NCBI RefSeq assembly: GCF_026183675.1
Contig: NZ_JAPIVK010000028.1
Coordinates: 1 to 64,000 of the forward strand
Reading direction: 5' to 3'
DNA: 64,000 nt
Origin: Microbulbifer halophilus
GTDB lineage: Bacteria; Pseudomonadota; Gammaproteobacteria; Pseudomonadales; Cellvibrionaceae
The position numbers and the translations under genes were made by a program. Under the pieces are notes generated by a model. That model was not told where the DNA came from and did not search any database. It was given only the letters and a program-made list of their open reading frames with translations. Position 1 is the first letter of the stretch, and each line of letters begins with the position of its first letter. Positions 57,095 through 64,000 of this stretch are shown one piece after another.

Positions 57095-57873
57095 TACGCT
57101 TTTTCCGCCTGCAGGTCTTCTTCGCTCGCGGTCTCTTCACTGTGGCCGTCGGTATCACCTTCGGCGTCGGGCGCTTCGGTCGCGGCGGCATCCCCTTCGG
57201 TACGCTCAGCCGGTTCTTCCGATCCGGCGTCGCGGCGGCGGCGGGAGGACATGGAGATGATGTTCAGGGCCTTGACCGACACCATTTCCAGGCTGTCGAC
57301 GATTTCGCCGGTGAGTGAGTTGAGCAGGGCGTGGATAATCAGCAGCGGAATGCCGGTCATCAGCCCGAAAGCGGTGGTGTTCATCGCCACCGAGATACTG
57401 GCGGAAAGCAGGTCCGCTTTCTCGGCGGGGTTGGCGTTGGCCACCGCGGTAAACGCCTCGATCAGGCCCATGATGGTGCCCAGCAGGCCGAGCAGCGTGG
57501 CGATGTTGGAAAAGAGCGCGACGTAAGGTGTGCGCTTCTCGAGCTGTGGAACAATTTCCATCATGCTCTCTTCCATCGCGATCTCAATATCCTCACGCCG
57601 GCGCACGGCGCCCTGGCGGGCCAGCCCCATGGCGAGAATCTCGCTGGCACCGGACTTGTCCTGCTTGACCAGGTTGCGTGCGCGATCGAAATCACCCGAG
57701 TTCAGGACCGGCTCCAGCTTGTCCCAGGTGGCACGGTTGGTGTGGCGCTCGTAGATCAGGCGGATATAGCGCTCCACCGCCACCGCGGCGCCCAGCGCGC
57801 CCACCACCAGAATCGGGTACATGAAGGTACCGCCCGTCTGGAAGAACGCGATTACGCTGTTGAAAAAGTCCAT
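57094..57873 (-). CDS. MotA/TolQ/ExbB proton-channel family protein
   Basis: A 259-residue inner-membrane protein with three helices: residues about 16-38 (MYPILVVGALGAAVAVERYI), about 118-142 (LFSNIATLLGLLGTIMGLIE) and about 160-185 (SISVAMNTTAFGLMTGIPLL). The last two are the conserved proton-channel helices. The C-terminal 45 residues are acidic and unusual for the family. It heads a tight unit with two ExbD-like proteins and the TonB-like protein. The family member is not TolQ or ExbB of the usual Tol or Ton loci because no tolB, pal or tonB gene is near. Confidence 0.92.
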   Translation of the reverse strand: MDFFNSVIAFFQTGGTFMYPILVVGALGAAVAVERYIRLIYERHTNRATWDKLEPVLNSGDFDRARNLVKQDKSGASEILAMGLARQGAVRRREDIEIAMEESMMEIVPQLEKRTPYVALFSNIATLLGLLGTIMGLIEAFTAVANANPAEKADLLSASISVAMNTTAFGLMTGIPLLIIHALLNSLTGEIVDSLEMVSVKALNIISMSSRRRRDAGSEEPAERTEGDAAATEAPDAEGDTDGHSEETASEEDLQAEKA

Positions 57874-57958
57874 TACAAACCCTCTTTAAATAAATACTGC
57901 GGTAATTCTGTTGAGTCTTTGCTTTTGTGCTTGCAGCACATCCCGATTCTTGCCGTTT

Positions 57959-58031
57959 TCCCGATGGGCACGCTGCGCGGGCGCCTTCGGCGTCCAAATC
58001 GGCAATCCGGCCGATTTGTGCCCATCCTACA
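57959..58031. repeat. GATGGGCACGC-family repeat
   Basis: GATGGGCACGCTGCGCGG at one end and CCGATTTGTGCCCATCC at the other are complementary, with GGGCGCCTTCGGCGTCC between. It fills the gap between the small exported protein and the channel gene. Confidence 0.78.
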
Positions 58032-58040
58032 AGCAACCTT

Positions 58041-58361
58041 TCATTCTTCGGAGAGGCTGAGTTCGTAGAACTCCAGCTCGCGCATGAAAACCTCTTTGTC
58101 CAGGGGCTGCAACTTGTCGTCCATCAGGCTGGAGGCCAGGTCGCTTTCCACGCCCACTTCGGAGCTTTTCCAGGGAACAATGTAGAGTGACTTGGGCGCT
58201 TCCTTGTTGCCGATAATCGAGATACCGGAGAGTGACTTGACCTCGTCGTCGACTTTCTTCTCCTGCTCCCCGGATTCCTCATCCCGTGCCAGCGAGAGCG
58301 GGCCGCCGAGGATAATGGGCAACAGCAAAAGCACTGGGAGTATACCGGTCTGCGGTTTCAT
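58041..58361 (-). CDS. small exported protein of unknown function
   Basis: A 106-residue protein. The ATG at 58361 is supported by AAGGAGG eight bases upstream and by an ATGA overlap with the preceding TPR gene; longer frames lack such support. It has a signal peptide (ILPVLLLLPIILGG), an acidic linker (RDEESGEQEKKVDDE) and the segment KSLYIVPWKSSEVG. I recognise no family by name. It probably belongs to the motor unit because it is always read between the TPR and channel genes here. Confidence 0.8.
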   Translation of the reverse strand: MKPQTGILPVLLLLPIILGGPLSLARDEESGEQEKKVDDEVKSLSGISIIGNKEAPKSLYIVPWKSSEVGVESDLASSLMDDKLQPLDKEVFMRELEFYELSLSEE

Positions 58362-58951
58362 CGGCCCGCCCTCCTTTTGAGATCCGCCATCCAGATGGTC
58401 ACATCTTTGTCTTCTGGTTCCAGTTCCAGGTAGTGCTCGAATTGTGCCAGAGCACACTGCAAATCTTGCAGATAGAGATCACATAAAATCCCAAGATTTT
58501 TGATCAGGGGCAAATACTGTGGATGCTCACCCAGTGCACCGGTGTAGAGTTTGCGTGCTTCCTGGAAGCGGCCCTGCTTTCGGTAGAGAACCCCCAGTTC
58601 GTTGGTGGCCGACGGATGGTGCGGGTCGCGCTCCAGCGCCTGCCTGAATGCCTCCTCCGCATTTTTCTCATCGCCACTCTTGAAATAGGCGATTCCCAGG
58701 TTGACGTAGGGGGCCGGCAGGCGGTTTTCCCGCTCGATTACTTCGTGCAGCAACTCTATTGCCTCCGCGTACTCTTCCGCACTCAGGTGTTCCAGGGAGC
58801 GCTGAAAATCCCAGCTTACACTGCCGGATACCTCAACCGAGGAAAAATCTTCAATTTTTCCCGGTTTTGACGGGCCGGAGGCGCAGGAGGCCAATAGCAG
58901 TACCAGGGGCACTGCGGCCAGTCTTTTCAGTGTCTTTGCGAATCGAGTCAT
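58358..58951 (-). CDS. TPR-repeat lipoprotein
   Basis: A 197-residue protein with lipobox LASC (Cys23). Tetratricopeptide helices cover about residues 50-180 (INRE-style EEYAEAIELLHEVIERENRL, YVNLGIAYFKSGDEKNAEEA, LGVLYRKQGRFQEARKLY). TPR lipoproteins of this kind sit in the outer membrane as assembly scaffolds. It overlaps the next gene by four bases. Confidence 0.88.
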   Translation of the reverse strand: MTRFAKTLKRLAAVPLVLLLASCASGPSKPGKIEDFSSVEVSGSVSWDFQRSLEHLSAEEYAEAIELLHEVIERENRLPAPYVNLGIAYFKSGDEKNAEEAFRQALERDPHHPSATNELGVLYRKQGRFQEARKLYTGALGEHPQYLPLIKNLGILCDLYLQDLQCALAQFEHYLELEPEDKDVTIWMADLKRRAGR

Positions 58952-58979
58952 AAATTATGGTTCGTGCCGTCATTGGGGA

Positions 58980-59017
58980 CCCTCTCCCCCGGCCCCTCTC
59001 CCGGCGGGAGAGGGGAG
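58980..59017. repeat. CTCTCCC-family palindromic repeat
   Basis: CCCTCTCCCCCGGCCCCTC followed by GGCGGGAGAGGGGAGC. It fills the gap between the two TPR genes. Confidence 0.8.
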
Positions 59018-59024
59018 CTTGCTA

Positions 59025-62000
59025 TTAACCCTTGTTGTCAGAGGCGGGCTCTTCTGCGCTGGCCTGTTCCGGTGCCGGTGGCTGCGGAACGATGTTCTGT
59101 AGGTACTGGCCGGAGTCCTCTGCCCTGGCATAGCGGGCGGGCATCAGGCCGGCCAGTTTGCCGATGCTCTTTTCAACCCAGTTGTTGTAGACGCCCACTT
59201 CCAGCAGTTCGACGTTCTTTTCGTGCACAGAAATGGCTTTCTCTTCGAACGGGTAAATCTGTTCTTCGAGCGCCAGCTCGTACTGCTCCAGCTCCATCGG
59301 GCTCAGGTCGGTGGGCCTTTCGGAATCCTGCAGTGCGCGGCTGAAGTGCAGGTAGATCTCCGCCAGGTAGTATGTGGCCGCAGCGGTGACGTCCGCCACC
59401 TGGTAGTCGATCAGGTCGGTGTAGGCGCTGACGGCGGCCTGCATACGTGTGCGCTTTCTGTTCATATTCTGCTCGATGGGCGATACCAGGCGGACCTCGG
59501 TAAAGGCGTCGAAACGGGGCTCGGCGAGAACCAGTGCCGCGTTGCCGGCCAGGTAGCGGGTGCGGTCGTTGCGTTGCTCGCCACCGCGCAATTCGATCTC
59601 AACCATCTGCCGCAGCTCATCCAGATAGCGGCTCCGGTCGCCGCCTTTCTTGTAGATCTCGGCAATCTGCTGCCGCGTCTCCAGCGCCGGCTCCATGGGG
59701 CTCGGGAAAAGCTTCACATAGCGGCGCAGTACGCGCAGGGCCTTTTGCTCGTCCTCGGCGGCGCTGTAGAGGTCCGCGGCCTGGGTCAGTGCCTCGCGGC
59801 GCACATCGTCGTCCTCGGACTCGCGCTCGATGCGTTCGAATTCCGCGGCGGCGAGCAACAGTTCGCCACTCTCCTGGTAGACCACCGCCAGCTTCTTGGT
59901 GACGTCCTTGATCAGCTTGTGTTCGGGGAAATTCTTCCGGAAGCCATTCAGCACCGAGGCCGCCCGGGTCCAGTCCTCCAGCGCGATCAGCGACGCCGCG
60001 GCGTCGTACTCCGCCGTGGCCAGCAGCGTGGCCCCCGGTGCGGCCTCGCGAATGCGCAGAAAATGCTCCGCCGCGGCAACGTGGTCTTCCTGCTCTCGCG
60101 CCAGGTCACCCTGCTGGTAGATGGAGGCGGCCAGGTTGTCCACCAGTGCGGCGCGGTCCTCCGCGTCCGCGCCGGTCAGCGCCAGCGATTCGCCATAGGC
60201 AGACTCCGCCTCGACATAGGCCTCGGTATCAAACGACGCGTGCCCTACCAGCCTCCAGGCAGAACGGCGGATTTCGGTATTCGCCGCGGGGAATTTCTCC
60301 AGCAGCAGCCGGCCGTTGTGGATCGTCTGCGGGAAGTCCTTGAGGGTGTACAGATCCTCGACTGCGCCCAGCATCACCTGTCCTGCGTCTTCGTGTTCCG
60401 GGAAGGTTTCCGCGAACTGCAGCGACGAGCGGATGACTTCCCGCTGGAAGGGCTTGCGCTCCTCTGCGGCCGCTTCCTTCAGTCGGTTGGCGAGGTTCTC
60501 GCGGTAAGCATACACCGCGGCATAGCCCGCCTCGCTGGATTTTTCGTGTGTCGGGTATTCGTAGGCGGTGCGTTCGTATTCCCGAGCAGCGTCGTGAAAA
60601 TTCCGGTTTTCCAGCATCAGGCCGGCGAGCTGGAAGTTGATTTCCGGCGCCCTGGGCTTGTCGCTGAAGGACTCGAGGTATTTTCGATACCAGTGGATCG
60701 CCTCGCGATAGTGCTCCGGCTTCTTGTCCTCGAGTTCCTTGTTCTGGTAGGCCGCGTGGTAGTGACCCGCCAGGTCGATCAGGTTGCTCTGCAGGAAGTC
60801 CACTACCTCGCCATAGTCGGCGATATCGAATACGGTCCAGTATTCCGCGTTGAGCGCATAGGTGGTGGCAAAGTCCTTCTTCCCTTCCAGCACCAGCTTC
60901 GGGAAGCCGCCCTGCTGGTAGATCTCGATCACGCGGATGGAGAAATCCGCGGAGACCTTGTTCAGCGGGTTGCGGTCCACGAAGACGTTGTAGGCTTCCG
61001 CCGCGTCCTGGTAACGGCGCTTGTTCAGGTAGTATTCGCCCAGGTGGCTGTACACCATGTAGGCGTACTGGCGCTTGCCCTTGCGCTGGAAATAGTCGAC
61101 GACGGATTCCGCCCCGCCGAGGTAGGAGAAACTCAGGCTGATGACGCGGAAGGTGTCGTCGATGTGCTTCCGCTCGACCTTGTTCTCCTGCTGCTCGAAG
61201 TCGTACCCCTGGTCGAGTTTGTAGTCGAGCATGGCCATGTAATCGTCCAGCGCCATCTCGTACATTTCCTGCTTGAACAGGGACCAGCCGCGCTTGTAGA
61301 GCGCCAGCTCGTAAAAGCTGGATGCCACGCCCATGCCGATGACCTTGCCGTAGGCTTCCTCCGCATCCAGATATTTCTTGCGGGTGAAGTAATATTCCCC
61401 CAGGCGGAAATACGCCTCGTCGAGATGGCGCGAGTCGGGGAACTTGGACACCATCTCCCGCAGGACCTCCACGGCTTTTTCGATTTCGCCGGTTTCCTCG
61501 TAGGCGCGCGACAGCTGGTACATGACCTGGTCGTTGCGGTCGTAGAGGGGATACTTGGCCAGCAGCTTACGGTAAAGGTTGATGGCTTCGCGCGCATTGG
61601 CCGCGAGCATTGCGTCGGGATTGTCACCGGGCGCGGCGACCGGTGTATCGTCTTCGGGAATATCGATACCGGCGGTTGCGCGTGCCTCGAAATCGCTGTC
61701 CGATTCCCCGCTATCAGTGGCACCGCCGCTCTTGGCTGCGGCCGCAGGGGTGGCCGCCGGTGCGGCGGACGCCTGCGGCGCCTCCATTCCCGGGCGCTGC
61801 CCGGCGTCGGATTCCGAATCGATGGAGACGACAGCCTCGCTGTCCTCTTCACCGGATGAGGCGACAGCACTGTCGACGGTCCTGTCTTCGGCGCGATGTG
61901 CCTGCTTGATTTTCAGGTCGGCGATACGGCGTATCGCCTCCGGTGTCAGGTCGGTTTCCGGTGTTTCCTGCAGGTATTTCTGGTAGCTGGCCAGCGCCTT

Positions 62001-62267
62001 TTCCAGGCTGCCGTCGATATGCTGTTCTCTGATTTCGATATCGACGTCCTGCAGGCTGCCGATGGTCTTGCCGCTGTTGATGGCGCAAGCGTTCAGCAAC
62101 AGTGCCATGGAGGCCAGGGTGGCGCAGCGCAGGAAAAAACCTCCGGTAGGAGCCTGCTTGCAGGCGAATGGCTTTGCCGCCCCGTTCTTTTCGCCTGCAA
62201 AGCCCGCCCCGGACTTGATCCGGGGCAGGCTCCTACGGAGAGTGCCGGTGCTCGGGAGAAGTTTCAT
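59025..62267 (-). CDS. large TPR-repeat protein, putative lipoprotein
   Basis: A 1,080-residue scaffold protein. The start at 62267 overlaps the upstream TPR gene by four bases (ATGA). A REP element then encodes residues about 11-41, and only after that comes the hydrophobic core with possible lipid site Cys61 (MALLLNAC). A region rich in Ala/Glu/Ser (residues about 125-200) leads to many TPR-like helical hairpins from about 210 to 900 (AINLYRKLLAKYPLYDRNDQ, GEYYFTRKKYLDAEEAYG, YAYRENLANRL). The C-terminus is GlxPro/Ala-rich. The domain plan resembles large TPR proteins of Agl/Glt-type loci. No catalytic motif is visible. Confidence 0.83.
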   Translation of the reverse strand: MKLLPSTGTLRRSLPRIKSGAGFAGEKNGAAKPFACKQAPTGGFFLRCATLASMALLLNACAINSGKTIGSLQDVDIEIREQHIDGSLEKALASYQKYLQETPETDLTPEAIRRIADLKIKQAHRAEDRTVDSAVASSGEEDSEAVVSIDSESDAGQRPGMEAPQASAAPAATPAAAAKSGGATDSGESDSDFEARATAGIDIPEDDTPVAAPGDNPDAMLAANAREAINLYRKLLAKYPLYDRNDQVMYQLSRAYEETGEIEKAVEVLREMVSKFPDSRHLDEAYFRLGEYYFTRKKYLDAEEAYGKVIGMGVASSFYELALYKRGWSLFKQEMYEMALDDYMAMLDYKLDQGYDFEQQENKVERKHIDDTFRVISLSFSYLGGAESVVDYFQRKGKRQYAYMVYSHLGEYYLNKRRYQDAAEAYNVFVDRNPLNKVSADFSIRVIEIYQQGGFPKLVLEGKKDFATTYALNAEYWTVFDIADYGEVVDFLQSNLIDLAGHYHAAYQNKELEDKKPEHYREAIHWYRKYLESFSDKPRAPEINFQLAGLMLENRNFHDAAREYERTAYEYPTHEKSSEAGYAAVYAYRENLANRLKEAAAEERKPFQREVIRSSLQFAETFPEHEDAGQVMLGAVEDLYTLKDFPQTIHNGRLLLEKFPAANTEIRRSAWRLVGHASFDTEAYVEAESAYGESLALTGADAEDRAALVDNLAASIYQQGDLAREQEDHVAAAEHFLRIREAAPGATLLATAEYDAAASLIALEDWTRAASVLNGFRKNFPEHKLIKDVTKKLAVVYQESGELLLAAAEFERIERESEDDDVRREALTQAADLYSAAEDEQKALRVLRRYVKLFPSPMEPALETRQQIAEIYKKGGDRSRYLDELRQMVEIELRGGEQRNDRTRYLAGNAALVLAEPRFDAFTEVRLVSPIEQNMNRKRTRMQAAVSAYTDLIDYQVADVTAAATYYLAEIYLHFSRALQDSERPTDLSPMELEQYELALEEQIYPFEEKAISVHEKNVELLEVGVYNNWVEKSIGKLAGLMPARYARAEDSGQYLQNIVPQPPAPEQASAEEPASDNKG
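62146..62236. repeat. REP-like element inside a coding region
   Basis: GTAGGAGCCTGCTTGCAGGC at 62146 and GCAGGCTCCTAC at 62225-62236 are its inverted ends, with GCCCCGGA-N-TCCGGGGC inside. It is in frame with the large TPR protein and encodes part of its N-terminus. Confidence 0.85.
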
Positions 62268-64000
62268 TCTTCTCCCTCCCCTTCCGCGGGCGCTTCCAGT
62301 TCCGGCGGGTTGTCCTGCGGCAGGGCTTCACCTTCGGTTGCTTCGCTGTCCTGAGAGGACTGCTGCTCGATCAGACGCTGGTCCTCGCGCTGTTCCTGCA
62401 GTTCGTTGGCGCGGTCGTAGCTGTCGGCGAGGGCAAAGCGGGCCTTGATCTGGTAGTTCTCCAGTTGCGCGCGGCGGCGCTCCAGTTCGTCGATCGCCAG
62501 CTTCTCCAGCATATTGCCCTGGCGCGCCATCAGGGTATCCAGGCGGTCCTGGGTGTTGTTGATCTGTGCGCGCAACCGGTCGATGGTGCCGTTGTAGCCG
62601 ACGTAGCTGTGCGTCGCCGCCTGACGACTGCGAACATAGCCGTTGTAAACCGTCTGCAACGACTCGATCTCTTCATTGAGTTCCTGCAGATGCTTGTAGG
62701 CTTCGGTGAGCCGGTCGTCGTACTCGGTGGCGAGGCGCCAGTTGAGTACGCCTTCGAGGCGGGCGACGCGCGCTTCGGTCTCTTCGCTGTAGTGGCGGGG
62801 GCCGCGTTCGAACAGCCGGCGCATGTCCCGTAGCCGCAAGCGCGCCTCCTGTTCATCGGCAGTGGCCAGATACTCGGGCCGGCGGCTCACCAGCATCCGT
62901 TCGATACGGCTGGCGAATTTATCGCGCTGCTGGATGCGCAGCTTGATCCGTGCATCCAGTTTGCGGAATTTCCGGTCCAGCTCCGGGAGCAGCGGTTCGT
63001 AGTAGGCGCGCCGCTGCCGGATGATGTCCTCGTAGGCATCCAGGCTGTCCAGCCAACTCTCGTTGCGCTCGAACAGGTCGTTCAGGTCACGATAGTTGCG
63101 GAGGAATTCCTGGTAATCGTTATTGGCCATCAGGTCCAGCAGGTAGTGGGTCTCCGGTGCTCCCGGGAGGTTGCGCAGGGCGACGACCCAGTTCGTCACC
63201 TGGTCCGCCTCTTTGCGGCGCAACGCCTCGAGGAACTTGCCCTTTCGGATGCTCTCAATGGACTCTGTCAGGGTGTCGACCTCGCGCCCGAAAATATCCA
63301 GTGCGCGGCCGTAGTTGATCGCGGCCGTGCTGTGTACGTCCAGCTTGCCGTAGGCAAACGGCACCGCCAGCATCACTTCCTGCACCGATTCATTGGTGAC
63401 CTTGCGCTCCTGCAGCATCTTCCAGGGCACCAGCGCGCGATCGTAGCGGCCGACCCGGGCCTCCACCCAGCCGGCGCCCAGCAGCGCGCGGTTGGAAAAA
63501 GGGCCGTCCAGGTTCACGCGGTCGAAATAGGGGCGGGCCATCTCCAGCTTGTCGGCCTCCATCAGGTGGGAGCCGAGCAACAGGTTGGTCTTGTCGTAGA
63601 GCGCCTGCATGGCGGGATCGGAGCTGCGGCGTTTGCCCAGCGATGTGAGCTCCAGGATGCCGCGTTCGGACTGTTCGGATTTCAGCAGCGCGATACCCAG
63701 ATTGTATTCCACAAAGCCGTCGAGGGACTCCTCGCCTTTCAGGTCGTCCAGCAGCTCCACTGCCTCCTCGAAACGCCCCAGTTCCATATAGACCCGCGCG
63801 CGCAGGAACTGCTCGTCGGCGCTCACCCGCTCGGGAACCCGACCTTCGATCATCTCCAGCGCGTGCAGGGCCTTGCGCGGCTGCTGCTTGTGGTACTGGA
63901 TACGGGCCAGCCGATAGGCGGCCTCATTGCGCACCGGCTGCGGTACATTGCCTTTCAGCACCGCCTTGATTGCACGCCCGGCTTCCCGGTGCATGCGGTA
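62264..64000 (-). CDS. large TPR/coiled-coil protein, 5' end beyond the window
   Basis: At least 577 residues; the frame runs past the right edge, so the start and any signal peptide are missing. The N-terminal 200 visible residues are TPR-like (YRLARIQYHKQQPRKALHAL, VEYNLGIALLKSEQSERGIL, LLGAGWVEARVGRYDRALVP). From about residue 300 to 530 it is mainly coiled coil (LDRKFRKLDARIKLRIQQRD; LQELNEEIESLQTVYNGYV). The tail is acidic (PPELEAPAEGEGEE). It ends with an ATGA overlap into the next TPR gene. Confidence 0.82.
   Translation of the reverse strand, partial: YRMHREAGRAIKAVLKGNVPQPVRNEAAYRLARIQYHKQQPRKALHALEMIEGRVPERVSADEQFLRARVYMELGRFEEAVELLDDLKGEESLDGFVEYNLGIALLKSEQSERGILELTSLGKRRSSDPAMQALYDKTNLLLGSHLMEADKLEMARPYFDRVNLDGPFSNRALLGAGWVEARVGRYDRALVPWKMLQERKVTNESVQEVMLAVPFAYGKLDVHSTAAINYGRALDIFGREVDTLTESIESIRKGKFLEALRRKEADQVTNWVVALRNLPGAPETHYLLDLMANNDYQEFLRNYRDLNDLFERNESWLDSLDAYEDIIRQRRAYYEPLLPELDRKFRKLDARIKLRIQQRDKFASRIERMLVSRRPEYLATADEQEARLRLRDMRRLFERGPRHYSEETEARVARLEGVLNWRLATEYDDRLTEAYKHLQELNEEIESLQTVYNGYVRSRQAATHSYVGYNGTIDRLRAQINNTQDRLDTLMARQGNMLEKLAIDELERRRAQLENYQIKARFALADSYDRANELQEQREDQRLIEQQSSQDSEATEGEALPQDNPPELEAPAEGEGEE

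Overview
The window looks like chromosomal DNA of a GC-rich marine gammaproteobacterium of the Microbulbifer/Cellvibrionales type. The reasons are the gene order tRNA-fMet-rimP-nusA-infB-rbfA-truB-rpsO-pnp, which is the gammaproteobacterial arrangement, three TonB-dependent receptors, many outer-membrane lipoproteins, and abundant REP-like intergenic palindromes. The genus is inferred from the overall style; nothing in the window proves it.

Positions 1-17200: a peptidoglycan-fragment scavenging locus. On the minus strand lie a TonB-dependent receptor, a YkfC-like NlpC/P60 peptidase, an L-Ala-D/L-Glu epimerase and a MurR/RpiR regulator. Divergent to them are an AmiD-like amidase lipoprotein and a secreted serine hydrolase of the AmiE/PBP4B family. 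A second minus-strand unit has a lipoprotein NagZ of the two-domain Bacillus type and a DUF1445 D-glutamate cyclase-like protein. Then come a hexose-6-phosphate mutarotase, a small membrane protein and an Oar-type receptor. A 15-bp palindrome, GGAATA-N3-TATTCC, occurs in three promoter regions (divergent receptor/amidase, nagZ, Oar receptor). I propose it as the operator tying these genes into one regulon, most simply under the MurR/RpiR protein.

Positions 17500-27000: the conserved translation and RNA-metabolism operon, all on the minus strand, with terminators and REP elements in its gaps.

Positions 27200-34800: an iron-type receptor plus PepSY membrane protein behind a Fur-like box, a VOC protein, a quinone-oxidoreductase-like dehydrogenase, a 165-bp MITE-like element, a divergent tryptophanase, and a second tRNA-fMet beside a broken tRNA copy.

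Positions 34800-64000 (minus strand): two envelope units. One encodes an ExbB/TolQ-like channel, two ExbD/TolR-like subunits (one with Asn in place of the proton-carrying Asp), a TonB-like AgmX/PglI-C-terminal protein and several large TPR proteins. It resembles the Agl motor genes of Myxococcus. The other encodes a 4,623-residue secreted protein made of about 20 DUF11-type repeats, translationally coupled to a 1.8-kDa-residue-scale (1,792-residue) outer-membrane protein with three OmpA-like domains and a beta-barrel. Repeat elements sit at nearly every gap of these units, and in two genes they lie in frame between the start codon and the signal-peptide core.
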